Source: Streptomyces regalis
Lineage (GTDB): Bacteria; Actinomycetota; Actinomycetes; Streptomycetales; Streptomycetaceae
DNA: 64,000 nt
Assembly: GCF_001509475.1 (NCBI RefSeq)
Contig: NZ_LLZG01000375.1
Span: 99,557 to 163,556 of the forward strand
Direction of reading: 5' to 3'
This document shows, piece after piece, positions 51,254 through 62,687 of the stretch (within the stretch, counting starts at the first letter, position 1; each line of letters begins with the position of its first letter). A model generated the notes under the pieces. That model saw only the letters and a program-made list of their open reading frames with translations. It was not told where the DNA came from and ran no database searches. Both the position numbers and the translations under genes were made by a program.

Positions 51254-52030
51254 GTGTCGTCACAGACGTTCCGCACACACCGCAAGCGATGGCTCACCGG
51301 TCTGGCCGGTGCCGCCGCGCTCGTCGTCGCTTTCCCCGGCGTCGCCTTCGCCGCTCCGCCCGCGGCGCTCCCCGCCAACGCCGAGGCGGCCGAGCAGACG
51401 TACCAGCCCGCCTACGACTACGACACCGACGGCTGCTACTCCACCCCCGCCATCGGCGCAAACGGAACCGTCAACGGCGGCCTCAGCCCGACCGGTTCGC
51501 TCAGCGGCGACTGCCGTGACGCCTCGGACCTCGACAACACCAACGGCTACTCGCGCTACAAGTGCAACAACGGCTGGTGCGCCTACATGTACGGCCTGTA
51601 CTTCGAGAAGGACCAGGCCGTGGCGGGCAGCAGCATCGGCGGGCACCGGCACGACTGGGAGCATGTTGTGGTCTGGGTGCAGAACAACGCGGTGCAGTAC
51701 GTCTCGACGTCCAACCACGGCTCGTTCACGATCAGCCCCGCGTCCTCCGTGCGCTTCGACGGCACGCACGCCAAGATCGTGTACCACAAGGACGGCATCA
51801 GCACGCACTGCTTCCGCCTCGCGGGCTCAGGCGACGAGCCGCCGGAGAACCACAAGGGCACCTGGCAGTACCCGCCCCTGGTGGGCTGGAACGGCTACCC
51901 GTCGGGCGTGCGCGACAAGCTGGTCGCGTACGACTTCGGCAGCGCCAACTTCGGCCTGAAGGACGCCAACTTCGCGAACCATCTGGCGTCGGCGAAGCCG
52001 TCCGGCATCGCGTTCGACCCGTACGCCTGA
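51254..52030 (+). CDS. Secreted NPP1/NLP-family protein (Nep1-like)
   Basis: The 258-residue protein has a signal peptide (LTGLAGAAALVVAFPGVAFA, cleavage near residue 33) and an NPP1 domain carrying the hallmark heptapeptide GHRHDWE within IGGHRHDWEHVVVW (about residues 133-146). Several cysteines, including CNNGWC, suggest disulfides. Plant-pathogen NLPs bind glycosylinositol phosphorylceramides through this motif and a metal ion and lyse dicot membranes; many saprophyte members are non-toxic. The GTG start has GAGGAG upstream. It stands alone between terminators. Confidence 0.92.
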   Translation: MSSQTFRTHRKRWLTGLAGAAALVVAFPGVAFAAPPAALPANAEAAEQTYQPAYDYDTDGCYSTPAIGANGTVNGGLSPTGSLSGDCRDASDLDNTNGYSRYKCNNGWCAYMYGLYFEKDQAVAGSSIGGHRHDWEHVVVWVQNNAVQYVSTSNHGSFTISPASSVRFDGTHAKIVYHKDGISTHCFRLAGSGDEPPENHKGTWQYPPLVGWNGYPSGVRDKLVAYDFGSANFGLKDANFANHLASAKPSGIAFDPYA

Positions 52031-52040
52031 TCCGCCCCCT

Positions 52041-52090
52041 CGGGCTCGGGGTGTAGGACCGTGGACGTTCCCGGTTCCGCCCCGAGCCCG
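52041..52090 (+). terminator. Long-stem hairpin after the NLP gene
   Basis: CGGGCTCGGGG (52041-52051) and CCCCGAGCCCG (52080-52090) make a perfect 11-bp stem with a 28-nt loop, 10 bp after the stop codon. Confidence 0.6.
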
Positions 52091-52126
52091 ATCCGGTTCC
52101 CTGCGCCGCTGCATAGCGTCGTCGGC

Positions 52127-53143
52127 ATGGACACCCACGACACGAGCGGGCAGCTCGAAGAAGCCCTGGAACGGCTCCACATGTCCGGCCCGGAGCACCA
52201 CGGCCGGCTCTCGAACCACGCCCCCATGGTCGTCGAGTCGCTCGCCGCGAACGGGCAGGCGGGCGCGGTGCATCGGTGGCTGGATCGGTACGAGAGCAAG
52301 CTCGAGGACTTCCCCGACCGCGTGGCTCCCGTCACCGACGACAACTGGCCCTCCGCCTTGGGCGACGTGCGCCGGGCCGCGGACTGGATCGACCACTTCT
52401 CCCGCGCCCTCACCGGCCGTCCCTGGAAGACCGTCCTCGCCGAATGGTGGCCGCGTCTGCTCCCCGGGCTGTACGGCGCCGCGACGCATCCGGTGATCCG
52501 GGTCGGCCACGCCGTACGCGCCCTGGAATCCGGTGCGAGCGAGCCGCGTCTCGCCGAACTCGCGCACGCCCTCGGCTACTGGGCCGCCCGGCACCGCACG
52601 GTCTCCGGTGTCACCGCGCTGCCCGGAGCGGCGAGCGCCGCGCAGTCGCTGGACGCCGTACCCGCGATCCGGGAGCCGCAGGGCACATTCCCGGCCCGCC
52701 TCGCCGCCGTACGGCAACTGCCCGTCTGGGCGGGCGACGTGGGCGACCCCGGCACCGCCCGCGAGCGCCTCACCGAACTCGTCCGTGCCGCGACCCACCG
52801 CTACGCCACCCACGGCCACGGCGAGGAGACCATGCTCGTGCACGCGGCCACCGCACCCAACGCCGTGCTGCGCACCCTCGATTCGCTGCCGCGCGAGCTG
52901 TGGGCGCCCAGCCTGCACGCCGCGTGGACGGCGTCCGCGGCGGTCACCGCGATGTACGCCCCGGCGGAGCCGGTCGCCTACACGCCGCCCGCCCGGCTCA
53001 CGCCGGAAGAGGTCCTTCAGCGTGCTCTCGCCCACGGCGACGAGCACGTCATCAAGCTCACCGACACGGCCCTGGACGTCGGTGACGAACCCGCCCTCGC
53101 GGCCGCGCTGCGGGCGGTCGAGATCAGCCGGCCGCCGGCCTGA
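52127..53143 (+). CDS. Questin oxidase-like family protein (DUF4243)
   Basis: The 338-residue largely helical protein contains HHGRLSNHAPMVVESLAANG, WLDRYESKLEDFPDRV, WWPRLLPGLYGAATHPVIRV with a conserved His, and AWTASAAVTAMYAP. These resemble the questin-oxidase-like family, in which fungal GedK performs a Baeyer-Villiger-type ring opening of anthraquinones. Bacterial members lack assigned substrates. ATG 52127 follows a TAGCGT -10-like element, suggesting a leaderless transcript. The 3' end overlaps the convergent ArsR-like gene by 20 bp. Confidence 0.75.
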   Translation: MDTHDTSGQLEEALERLHMSGPEHHGRLSNHAPMVVESLAANGQAGAVHRWLDRYESKLEDFPDRVAPVTDDNWPSALGDVRRAADWIDHFSRALTGRPWKTVLAEWWPRLLPGLYGAATHPVIRVGHAVRALESGASEPRLAELAHALGYWAARHRTVSGVTALPGAASAAQSLDAVPAIREPQGTFPARLAAVRQLPVWAGDVGDPGTARERLTELVRAATHRYATHGHGEETMLVHAATAPNAVLRTLDSLPRELWAPSLHAAWTASAAVTAMYAPAEPVAYTPPARLTPEEVLQRALAHGDEHVIKLTDTALDVGDEPALAAALRAVEISRPPA

Positions 53144-54131
53144 CGTCCCCGTCGACGAGGGCGTCACCCAGGGCCGTTCGCCCGTACAGCACGTAGTGGC
53201 CCTGACGGCGGGACTCCAGCAGGCCGGCCTGCCGCAGGACCGAGAGGTGGGCCGACACGGTCGACGGGGCCAGGCCGTGACGGCGGGCCAGGTCCGTCGT
53301 CGAGGACGGGGTGGCGAGGCCGGCCAGGACCGCGGCGCGCTGGTGGCCGAGCAGCCGGGCGAGCGCCTGCGCCGGGCGCGGTGCCGGGGCGATGTGCAGG
53401 CGGCCCATGCCCCGGGCGGGGTAGATGACCGTAGGCTGCCAGGGCCGGGCGAAGCCGCTCACCACGTCCGGCCATACGAACACGCTCGGCATGAGCAACA
53501 CGCCTCGGCCGTCGGCGGGTTGGGCGTCCGGCACATCACGGTACTCGCGCAGTGTGAGGGTGTGGCCGGCCCAGTCGACGGCTGGATGCAGTCCGGTGAG
53601 CAGCACGTCGAGCCCGCCGCCCGCCGCACTGCGCGAGCGGTGCGCGATGTCGGCCTCGAGGACGGCGCGATGGCGCGGCCAGTCGGGCGCGAGCAGGGCG
53701 CGCCAGGCCCGTTCGGTGAGGTCGGCGAGGCGCTGGACGGTGGCGGCCGGGTCGTCGAGCGCGGCGCGCCCCTGGGGTGACTCGGCGAGGCCGGGGGTGC
53801 AGTGGAGCGAGCGGGCCATCTCCGCGTGCGCCAGGTCGGGGTCGGTGGCGCGCATCCGCGCCAACTCGTCCTCGATCGAGGGATACGGCTCCTCGGGCGG
53901 CGGGCCCAGGAAGTCCGGGGTGTAGCCGCCGGGGGGCGGGATGAACAGCCACAGCGGTGCCAGGTCGAGGCCGGCGACCGTACGGCGCATGCGGCGCAGC
54001 CAGCCCTGGTGGTAGCCGTGCCGGGCGGGCCGGCGGAGCATGCGCAGCGCCTCGTGGGTCTGGCACAGCGGCGAGATCGCGAACCGGCAGCGCGTGAGGT
54101 CGTCGGTGCCGAGGTGCAGGGCGAGCGGCAT
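53124..54131 (-). CDS. ArsR-like winged-helix regulator
   Basis: The 335-residue protein has an unusual order for a regulator. A long N-terminal region ([40 protein letters not shown]) common in Streptomyces ArsR-like proteins precedes a C-terminal winged helix ([59 protein letters not shown]). No Cys-rich metal site is evident. It is divergent from the MFS gene beginning at 54238 and is the likely repressor of that exporter. Confidence 0.87.
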   Translation of the reverse strand: MPLALHLGTDDLTRCRFAISPLCQTHEALRMLRRPARHGYHQGWLRRMRRTVAGLDLAPLWLFIPPPGGYTPDFLGPPPEEPYPSIEDELARMRATDPDLAHAEMARSLHCTPGLAESPQGRAALDDPAATVQRLADLTERAWRALLAPDWPRHRAVLEADIAHRSRSAAGGGLDVLLTGLHPAVDWAGHTLTLREYRDVPDAQPADGRGVLLMPSVFVWPDVVSGFARPWQPTVIYPARGMGRLHIAPAPRPAQALARLLGHQRAAVLAGLATPSSTTDLARRHGLAPSTVSAHLSVLRQAGLLESRRQGHYVLYGRTALGDALVDGDVRPAAG

Positions 54132-54237
54132 GGCGACCCCCGTCGTGAGCAGCTATTCGTCCTGGACCGAAAGAGTAGAGGGACCTGCCGCGGACCGGCA
54201 CGCTTGCCCCGACTTCCCCCGTTGGAAAGGCGGATGG

Positions 54238-55464
54238 ATGGGCAGCGTACGTCCGGCACCCTGGCGGCGTGCCGCAGTCGTCGCGGCGCTGATGCTGGCG
54301 GCGTTCACCTTCAACACCACCGAGAACCTGCCGGTCGGGCTGCTCGCGCTCATGGCGGACGACCTGCGGGTTTCACTGACGGCCGTGGGCGCGCTGGTGA
54401 CCGGGTACGGCCTGACCGTGGCCGTCGTGTCGTTGCCACTCGCCCATGTCACCCGGTCCCTGCCACGCCGGTATCTGCTCGCGGGGCTGCTGGGGCTGCT
54501 CGCCGTGGCCAGTTGGGTGTCGGCGCTGGGCGGCCTGTCGTACGGGCTGCTGCTCGCGGCTCGGGTGGCGACGGCGATGGCACAGGCGTTGTTCTGGTCG
54601 GTGATGGGGCCGGTCGCGGTCGGGCTGTTTCCGCCCGAGCGCCGGGGGCGGATCATCGGGCTGCTGTCCGTCGGCGGTTCCCTGGCCACGGTGGCCGGGG
54701 TGCCGGCCGGGACCTGGCTGGGCGGGCACACCGGCTGGCGGACGCCCTTCGCGCTGCTCGGCCTGCTCGCGCTCGTCTCCCTCGTGACCATCGGCTTCCT
54801 CCTGCCGTCGTCCCGCCCGCAGGACGGCCACTCCGCGTACGGTGCCACCCCCGACCGGCGCGGGTTCTACGCCGTGCTGACCGTCACCGCCCTGTCGGTG
54901 ACCGGCTTCTTCGCCGGGTTCACCTATGTCGTCGCCTTCCTCGACGAGGTGAGCGGAGTGGGCGAGGACGCGGTGAGCGGCGTGCTGTTCGCGTTCGGCG
55001 GCGCGGCGCTGGCCGGGGTCGCCGTGACCGGGCCGCTCCTCGACCGCTTTCCACGGGCCACGCTGGGCGTGCCGGTGGCGGTCCAGGCGGTGGCGCTGCT
55101 CGGCCTCTACGCCATCGGGCACGTCCCGGCGGTGAGTGTCGTGCTGATCATGCTGCTCGGTGCCTCGGTCGCGACCACCTTCATGGCGTCGCAGAGCCGG
55201 GTTCTCCAGGTGGCGCCGGGTCGCACGGAGACCGCCCTCGCGGCCAACTCGGCCTCCTACAACGTGGGCATCGCCGCTGGTGCGCTGCTCGGGGGCGTAC
55301 TGCTGCCCGTGGTCGGGGTGCGCGGCACGTTCCTGGCCGGAGGGCTGCTGACGGTGGGGGCGCTGGCGGTGCTGGTCCGGCCCGTGCGGGCGGGCGGCAA
55401 GGACGGGACGGGCGGCAAGGGCCGGGCGCGAATGGGGCGGTACCGTACGGACGCGGGGTTGTGA
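54238..55464 (+). CDS. MFS transporter (Cml-type efflux)
   Basis: The 408-residue twelve-helix DHA1-type protein begins [20 protein letters not shown] and has [40 protein letters not shown] and [18 protein letters not shown]. The substrate is unknown. ATG 54238 has GGAAAGG 7 nt upstream. It is divergent from an ArsR-like regulator and ends in a Gly/Lys/Arg-rich tail. Its stop overlaps a GTG of the following hemC frame, which may couple the genes. Confidence 0.9.
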   Translation: MGSVRPAPWRRAAVVAALMLAAFTFNTTENLPVGLLALMADDLRVSLTAVGALVTGYGLTVAVVSLPLAHVTRSLPRRYLLAGLLGLLAVASWVSALGGLSYGLLLAARVATAMAQALFWSVMGPVAVGLFPPERRGRIIGLLSVGGSLATVAGVPAGTWLGGHTGWRTPFALLGLLALVSLVTIGFLLPSSRPQDGHSAYGATPDRRGFYAVLTVTALSVTGFFAGFTYVVAFLDEVSGVGEDAVSGVLFAFGGAALAGVAVTGPLLDRFPRATLGVPVAVQAVALLGLYAIGHVPAVSVVLIMLLGASVATTFMASQSRVLQVAPGRTETALAANSASYNVGIAAGALLGGVLLPVVGVRGTFLAGGLLTVGALAVLVRPVRAGGKDGTGGKGRARMGRYRTDAGL

Positions 55465-55481
55465 CGGTCTATCGTGTCCGC

Positions 55482-56417
55482 ATGTCCGTCCCTGAACTCA
55501 TCCGTATCGTCTCCCGTGACTCACCCATGGCGCTCGCCCAAGTGGAGCGTGTCCGCGCCGAGTTGACAGTCCTCCACCCCGGTGTACGCACCGAGGTCGT
55601 GCCCGTGAAGACGACCGGCGACAAGTGGATGGGCGATCTGTCCCAGGTCGAGGGCAAGGGGGCCTTCACCAAGGAGGTGGACGCGGCGCTGCTGGCGGGC
55701 GAGGCCGATCTCGCCGTGCACTGCGTCAAGGACATCCCCGCCGACCGGCCGCTGCCCGCGGGGACGACGTTCGCCGCGTTCCTGAAGCGGGACGACATCC
55801 GCGACGCCCTCATCCATCCCGACGGACTCACGCTGGACGAGCTGCCGGCGGGCACCCGGATCGGCACCTCCTCGGTGCGCCGCGTCGCCCAGCTGGCCGC
55901 CACCCACCCCCGCCTTCAGTGCGTGCCGTTCCGCGGCAACGCCAACCGGCGGCTGGAGAAGCTGGCCGCCGGCGAGGCCGACGCGCTGCTGCTGGCGGTG
56001 TCCGGCCTCGAGCGCATCGGCCGCCGTGACGTGATCAGCGAGGTCCTCTCCCCCGAGACGATGATGCCGCCGATCGGCGCGGGCATCCTCGCCCTGCAGT
56101 GCCGGGAGGGCGACACCGAGCTCATCGACGCGGTCAGCGGCCTCGGTGACCCGGACACCTATCGGGAGGCCACCGCCGAGCGCATGTTCCTGCACGTCCT
56201 GCAGGGGCACTGCAACAGCCCGATCGCCGGGTACGCGCGCGTGGACCGGGGCGGCGAACTGTCCCTGCGGGCCTGCGTGTTCACCCCGGACGGCAAGACG
56301 CGGCTCAACGCCCACGAATGGGCCGGCCGTCTCGACCCGGCCACGCTCGGCACGTCAGTCGCCGTCGCGCTGCTGCGCCAGGGGGCTCGCGAGATCATCG
56401 ACGGCATCCCTCACTGA
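55482..56417 (+). CDS. hemC: Hydroxymethylbilane synthase (porphobilinogen deaminase) paralogue
   Basis: The 311-residue enzyme shows [60 protein letters not shown] with the catalytic Asp, [12 protein letters not shown] and [20 protein letters not shown]. The dipyrromethane-cofactor Cys lies in [15 protein letters not shown] (about residue 243). It polymerises four porphobilinogens to hydroxymethylbilane in tetrapyrrole synthesis. It is isolated from other hem genes and uses [10 protein letters not shown] where housekeeping enzymes usually have L(P)REDPRDA, so I take it as a second, non-housekeeping copy. GTG 55461 is an alternative coupled start. Confidence 0.92.
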   Translation: MSVPELIRIVSRDSPMALAQVERVRAELTVLHPGVRTEVVPVKTTGDKWMGDLSQVEGKGAFTKEVDAALLAGEADLAVHCVKDIPADRPLPAGTTFAAFLKRDDIRDALIHPDGLTLDELPAGTRIGTSSVRRVAQLAATHPRLQCVPFRGNANRRLEKLAAGEADALLLAVSGLERIGRRDVISEVLSPETMMPPIGAGILALQCREGDTELIDAVSGLGDPDTYREATAERMFLHVLQGHCNSPIAGYARVDRGGELSLRACVFTPDGKTRLNAHEWAGRLDPATLGTSVAVALLRQGAREIIDGIPH

Positions 56418-56477
56418 GCCGCCCGGCCCCGAGGCCGCTCCCGCGTCGGTCGGCGCCCCGTACCGAGACGCTCCGCG

Positions 56478-56999
56478 TCAGGCGGTGCCCTCTTCGGCCT
56501 GGTCCCGCAGGAAGTTGCTCACCTGGAGCGCGAGGCCGTCACGGAGGGTGGCGGCGTGGGCGCCGACGGAGTTCTCCTGCAGCCCGAGGCCGCCGGTCCA
56601 CAGCCGGCGGTCGGCCCACTCCTCCTCGACGCGCAGCTGGATCTGGACGTCGACCTGGCTCAGGCTCGCCTCCGGGCCCGCCGCGTACAGCACGGCGGTG
56701 GCCCGGCGCAGCGGGTAGACGTCGAAGCCCTCGATGAACTGCGAGTTGCGCCAGTCGATGAACGCGGCCTCGCCGTCGCGGCCGATCCGCACGTCGATCT
56801 GACCGTCCTCGAGGTGGATGCCGAAGTGCCTCTCGCCGCGGTTCTCGACGGTGACGCGGACCCTGAAGTACGTCAGCCCCTCGGCGGCGTCGTCCCGTCC
56901 ACGCGGCGGCTCGGCGGCTTCCAGGCGGTGGACGCGGACACGCAGACCGGCATGCTCGTCGTACTCGTGCCAGTCCCCGACCACGTTCGGCTCGTACAC
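56478..56999 (-). CDS. Conserved hypothetical protein with beta-sandwich-like features
   Basis: The 173-residue protein of unknown function starts at a GTG with AGAGGTGG upstream. The middle alternates hydrophobic strands (LTYFRVRVTVENRGERHFGI, IDVRIGRDGEAAFIDWRNSQ), resembling Ig-like DUF4352-type modules. The C-terminus is a likely helix. There is no signal peptide, membrane segment or Cys. It converges on hemC with a 60-bp gap. Confidence 0.6.
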   Translation of the reverse strand: MYEPNVVGDWHEYDEHAGLRVRVHRLEAAEPPRGRDDAAEGLTYFRVRVTVENRGERHFGIHLEDGQIDVRIGRDGEAAFIDWRNSQFIEGFDVYPLRRATAVLYAAGPEASLSQVDVQIQLRVEEEWADRRLWTGGLGLQENSVGAHAATLRDGLALQVSNFLRDQAEEGTA

Positions 57000-57006
57000 A
57001 GTCCAC

Positions 57007-57739
57007 CTCTCGACCTCAGAGAGCTGCTTCCTATCTTTGCGCCGAGTGCACTGTCAAATGAGCAGAATGCGCTGTGGCCAGCCCATTCGCCCCCTTGATC
57101 ACCGATCAAGCCGTGGGCAGGAAGAATCCGCTTTCCGACCTGACGACCGCATTCGGCTACGTGCCGCACATCACGTTCCAACCCAAGATCAGCGACAGGT
57201 GGGCGGGGGTGCCGAGGAGGGAGCCGCGCGGGGCGTCGAGCGGCTTCAGCGGGTTCCAGGTCAGCGCAACGCCGAGCAGCGCGGCGACGAGGATCACGAC
57301 GACGGCCTGGACCAGGGACTTCACAGCTCGACGGCGCACATCGCCAGGACACGCGGGCGGGCAGCAGGCGCGCAGCTCGGGCGGCCGTAACAGCAGGTAG
57401 ATGCCCTCAACGCGGTCCCGGTCAGCCGACGCGGCGTGCGGTGCGGCGGGCACTTCGGACATCGCGGAAGCCGTCCGCCGGCGTGGGCAGCGGGTCGGGG
57501 TCGGCCGCCCCTGTGAGTGCGAGGCGGAGGAGGCGCCGGGGAGCCGGTCGGCGGCGCCGTTGGGACCGAGCAGGCCGAAGGCCCCCTCCCGCACCGTGAG
57601 GTCGAGTCCGAATTCCGGCCAGGTACAGCTCCGTCGCCACGTCCGAGATCCCGATTCCGGGCCGCGCTCCACGAACAGCCCGCTTCTGTGCGAACGCACA
57701 GTCATCCCGCGGCAACACGAAGTAGCATTCACGAAATTC
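57007..57739. other. Gene-poor, degenerate stretch upstream of the sigma factor gene
   Basis: No complete gene is convincing here. On the minus strand, one frame holds an ABC-ATPase-like start (FGLDLTVREGAFGLLGPNGA, about 57565-57625) whose Walker A lacks GKST and which is broken by a frame change upstream. Another part encodes a lone membrane helix (LVQAVVVILVAALLGVALTW, about 57245-57310). I interpret the region as debris of an ABC transporter gene and neighbouring sequence. Confidence 0.5.
57560..57640 (-). pseudogene. ABC transporter ATPase fragment
   Basis: The minus strand reads FGLDLTVREGAFGLLGPNGA followed by AD instead of GKST. This is the beginning of an ABC ATPase up to the Walker A motif, then unrelated sequence. 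No Q loop, signature or Walker B is present. Confidence 0.5.
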
Positions 57740-57765
57740 GTTTCGGAAACCCTTTTGGAGGGAAT
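57740..57765 (+). promoter_or_regulatory. SigB/SigF-type stress promoter candidate
   Basis: GTTT (57740-57743), a 16-nt spacer and GGGAAT (57760-57765) resemble the GTTT-N(14-17)-GGGTAT promoters used by Streptomyces SigB-family sigma factors. Placed 138 bp before a sigma gene of that family, it suggests autoregulation. Confidence 0.5.
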
Positions 57766-57902
57766 GCACCGGTATGTGCTTCGGACAGGAGGCACGTCCG
57801 TGGGAGCCGGCCCACCGGGCCCCGAGGTGTCCTCCTGAGGTCCGAGTCCGCGCCTCCCACGGTGTCTGTCCAGCCAGCACCTGCTGAGGGAGGTGCGCAC
57901 GG

Positions 57903-58694
57903 ATGAGTGCCACCACCAGAACGAAGCAGCATCCGCACGACGACGCCCCTGACACTGCGGAAGCGTTCGACCGGCTCGTGGGACTGCCCGACGGGCCGGA
58001 ACGAAAGGCGCTCAGGGACGATCTGGTTCAGGCGTGGTTGCCCATGGCCGAGCGGATCGCCGTCCGGTTCAAGGGGCGCGGCGAGTCCCTCGAGGACCTG
58101 TACCAGGTGGCCGCCCTGGGACTGGTGAAGGCCGTCGACCACTACGACCCGGCCCGCGGCCACGCCTTCGAGGCGTATGCGGTGCCCACCATCACCGGCG
58201 AGATCAAGCGGCACTTCCGCGACCACATGTGGACGCTGCACGTGCCGCGCCGGGTCCAGGACCTGCGCAACCGGGTGCGGACCTCCGCGAAGGAGTTGTC
58301 GCAGCAGACCCCCGGGCGCGCACCCACCGTTCCCGAGATCGCCGAGCACGCGCATCTGAGCGAGAGCGAGGTGCGCACGGGGATGGAAGCCCTGGAGTGC
58401 TTCTCCGCGCTGTCGCTGGAGGCGGAGATGCCCGGCACGGACGGTTATGCGCTGGGCGACGCGCTCGGCTGTCCGGATCCGGCGTACGACGTGGTCGTCG
58501 ACCGTGTGACCGTCAAGCCGTGCCTGCAGCGGCTTCCGGAGCGTGAGCGGACCATCCTCTACCTCCGCTTCTTCGGCGGGATGACCCAGAGCCGCATCGC
58601 GCAGCAGCTCGGCATCTCGCAGATGCACGTCTCCCGGTTGCTCAGCGCCTGCTTCGCCCATTTGCGCGACGAAATGCTCGCGGAAGCCCGTTGA
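57903..58694 (+). CDS. SigB/SigF/SigG-family RNA polymerase sigma factor
   Basis: The 263-residue alternative sigma factor has region 2 (DLVQAWLPMAERIAVRFKGR, LEDLYQVAALGLVKAVDHYD, FEAYAVPTITGEIKRHFRDH), region 3 (VPRRVQDLRNRVRTSAKELS, APTVPEIAEHAHLSESEVRT) and region 4 (LPERERTILYLRFFGGMTQS, RIAQQLGISQMHVSRLLSAC). This family directs osmotic, oxidative and sporulation responses and is held by RsbW-type anti-sigma factors. None is adjacent, but RsbW-like domains occur at 37 and 62 kb. GGGAGGTG is the ribosome site. Confidence 0.94.
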   Translation: MSATTRTKQHPHDDAPDTAEAFDRLVGLPDGPERKALRDDLVQAWLPMAERIAVRFKGRGESLEDLYQVAALGLVKAVDHYDPARGHAFEAYAVPTITGEIKRHFRDHMWTLHVPRRVQDLRNRVRTSAKELSQQTPGRAPTVPEIAEHAHLSESEVRTGMEALECFSALSLEAEMPGTDGYALGDALGCPDPAYDVVVDRVTVKPCLQRLPERERTILYLRFFGGMTQSRIAQQLGISQMHVSRLLSACFAHLRDEMLAEAR

Positions 58695-58709
58695 ACCCGA
58701 AGGGGTGAG

Positions 58710-59036
58710 TCACTCCTGGGCCGATCCCGGAATCTGCGTCGGGCCGTACCGCTCGAGGGCCTCTTCGAGCTCGACGCTGATTTCGGGCGGCATCTCCCCG
58801 TTCCGGCCCCAGAGGAGGATCAGTTCCGCGACCTGGCGGAGCTTGATGTTCGTGTGCTGGGACACGTCCTTCAGTACCGCCCACCCCTGGTCCGGCGACA
58901 CGCGGCCGAGCGCGACGACCATGCCGATCGCCTGGTCGATTACGGCGTGCGAAACGACCGCTTCCTTGAGCTGGTCGACTTCCTCTTGCAGCTCGAGGAT
59001 CCGGTCGGTCTCGTCTGCGGGCTCGTGCGATGCCAC
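58710..59036 (-). CDS. ANTAR-domain protein
   Basis: The 108-residue protein has an N-terminal coiled coil (DETDRILELQEEVDQLKEAV) followed by an ANTAR RNA-binding three-helix domain (VIDQAIGMVVALGRVSPDQG, WAVLKDVSQHTNIKLRQVAE). ANTAR proteins bind paired hairpins in leader RNAs and prevent termination. There is no receiver or GAF domain, so it is a minimal form. It converges on the sigma gene with only 15 bp between stops. Confidence 0.88.
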   Translation of the reverse strand: MASHEPADETDRILELQEEVDQLKEAVVSHAVIDQAIGMVVALGRVSPDQGWAVLKDVSQHTNIKLRQVAELILLWGRNGEMPPEISVELEEALERYGPTQIPGSAQE

Positions 59037-59204
59037 GCCTCCATCCTCGCCGCTTCGCCGTTCGTGTGCCAGTGAAGCGGAGGGTCGGCCTCAGCCGTTT
59101 CGGCGCCACGCCGGGGGTAACTCGACAGGCCCCGGAACGGATCCGGCTGGACACTGGGAGGAGACCGGTGGCCGCCGGTCGCGCGAGACCAGGACGCGAC
59201 TGCC

Positions 59205-60008
59205 ATGAACGACGATGCGAGAAACGCCAGGGGCACGACTGACGTCGTCTCCACACACTCCGTGTTCGGGGCACCCTGTTGGGTGAGCCTGACCAGCCGC
59301 GATCTCGAGGTCACCCACGACTTCTACTCGGCCGTACTGGGCTGGCGCTGGCGGCCCGCCGAGCTGGGCGACCGCTTCTGGGTCGCGCTGGCGGACGGGA
59401 TCCCGGTGGCCGGGGTCGCGGCGGTCGCCACGATGTGGCAGATGGCCGTGGCCTGGACGCCCTACTTCGCCGTGCCGAGCGCGGACGAGGCCGTGGCACG
59501 TGTGCAGGAGCGCGGCGGCACATCCGCCGTCGGACCGCTCTCACTGCCGCCCGGGCGGGCGGCGCTGCTGGCCGACCGGGACGGCGCGACCTTCGGTGTG
59601 TGGGAGGGCGAGCTCCACTCCAGCTGGGAGACCTGGCGGCGCGCGGCGCCCACCTTCATCCGCCTGCACACCCGCGACGCCTTCGACGCCGCGATGTTCT
59701 ACGGCGAGGTACTCGACTGGGCGACGGAGCGGCCCGGCTGCTGCGAGGTCCGCTACGAGGGCGGGGAGGTCGTGCTGCGCAGCGGCGGCGATGTGGTGGC
59801 ACGGATCGAGTCCGGTGCGCTGGAGGCGGCGCCGGATCCGACGATCCGACCGCACTGGCAGGTTCACTTCGCGGTCGCCGACGTGGCGGGGTGTGTGCGG
59901 GCGGCTGAGCTGCATGGTGGCAGCGTGCTGTCGAAGGGGAGCGAGGAGGCTGTGCTGCGCGATCCCGATGGCGCGCAGTTCACGGTGACGTCGCGTCGCG
60001 AACGGTAG
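59205..60008 (+). CDS. VOC-superfamily protein (two glyoxalase-like domains)
   Basis: The 267-residue protein contains two vicinal-oxygen-chelate units: residues about 20-130 (GAPCWVSLTSRDLEVTHDFY, SAVLGWRW) and about 140-262 (FIRLHTRDAFDAAMFYGEVL, HWQVHFAVADVAGCVRAAEL, GAQFTVTSRRER). Such tandem proteins include bleomycin-resistance-like binding proteins and glyoxalase-like enzymes. Metal ligands are only partly conserved, so binding rather than catalysis is possible. Its 3' end converges on glgX. Confidence 0.87.
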   Translation: MNDDARNARGTTDVVSTHSVFGAPCWVSLTSRDLEVTHDFYSAVLGWRWRPAELGDRFWVALADGIPVAGVAAVATMWQMAVAWTPYFAVPSADEAVARVQERGGTSAVGPLSLPPGRAALLADRDGATFGVWEGELHSSWETWRRAAPTFIRLHTRDAFDAAMFYGEVLDWATERPGCCEVRYEGGEVVLRSGGDVVARIESGALEAAPDPTIRPHWQVHFAVADVAGCVRAAELHGGSVLSKGSEEAVLRDPDGAQFTVTSRRER

Positions 60009-60033
60009 CGGTCGCACCCCTTCAGGGATCCCC

Positions 60034-62174
<2,141 letters not shown>

Positions 62175-62178
<4 letters not shown>

Positions 62179-62687
62179 CGGGCCTCCTCCAGGACGACGT
62201 CCCGGGTGCCCGCCGCGTCGGCCACGGCGGTGACAGGCACCTCGCGCGGCACCTGAAGGGCCTCGCGCAGGTGGGGGGCGGGCGCCGTGGGCACGAGCGG
62301 GGCCCGTTCGCCGGCGCGGGCGCGCTGCGAGAACCAGATGATCTTGCTGCCGGTCTCGGTGGCGCAGCAGCCCCAGCCGTCGCTCATGGCGGCGAGGTGC
62401 TGCAGGCAGGCGCGCAGTTCGTGGTCGGGGCGCAGGGCACGGTCGTTGTCGCCGATGGCGGTGATGAGGTGCTGGCCGTTCCACCACATCTCGATCGATG
62501 TGTTCTTGTCCCTCGCGTGCTCGTCGATGACCCGCAGCAGCATCTCCGTGCCGTGGCGGACGGGCTCGACAAGTGTCTCCAGGTCCCAGTACCGGAGGTG
62601 AGCGGCCAGAATTCGGCTGACCTGTCCCACCCGTTCGGGGCTGACTTCCACGTCGAGGTGGTAGTAGCAGGGCACTGCGGTCTTCAC
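62175..62687 (-). CDS. RsbW-like HATPase-fold regulatory protein
   Basis: The 170-residue protein shows HLDVEVSPERVGQVSRILAA, LETLVEPVRHGTEMLLRVID, IEMWWNGQHLITAIGDNDRA and MSDGWGCCATETGSKIIWFS, following the outline of anti-sigma RsbW/SpoIIAB ATPases. The N-box Asn and the VxDxG box are replaced (IGDND), so ATP binding or kinase activity may be lost. The GTG at 62687 has GAGGAGG upstream. It is translationally coupled to glgX, implying a regulatory link between stress signalling and glycogen turnover. Confidence 0.7.

Noticed and set aside
47961-51278. An 1105-residue open frame on the minus strand
   Set aside because: It lies antisense to the kinase, response regulator and ligase genes, all with clear motifs. 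Its composition is the Arg/Gly/His/Pro pattern of a GC-rich shadow frame.
57157-57900. A 247-residue minus-strand frame as a real gene
   Set aside because: It joins an ABC stub, shadow-like sequence and a lone helix, and runs antisense through the sigma gene promoter. It looks like debris.
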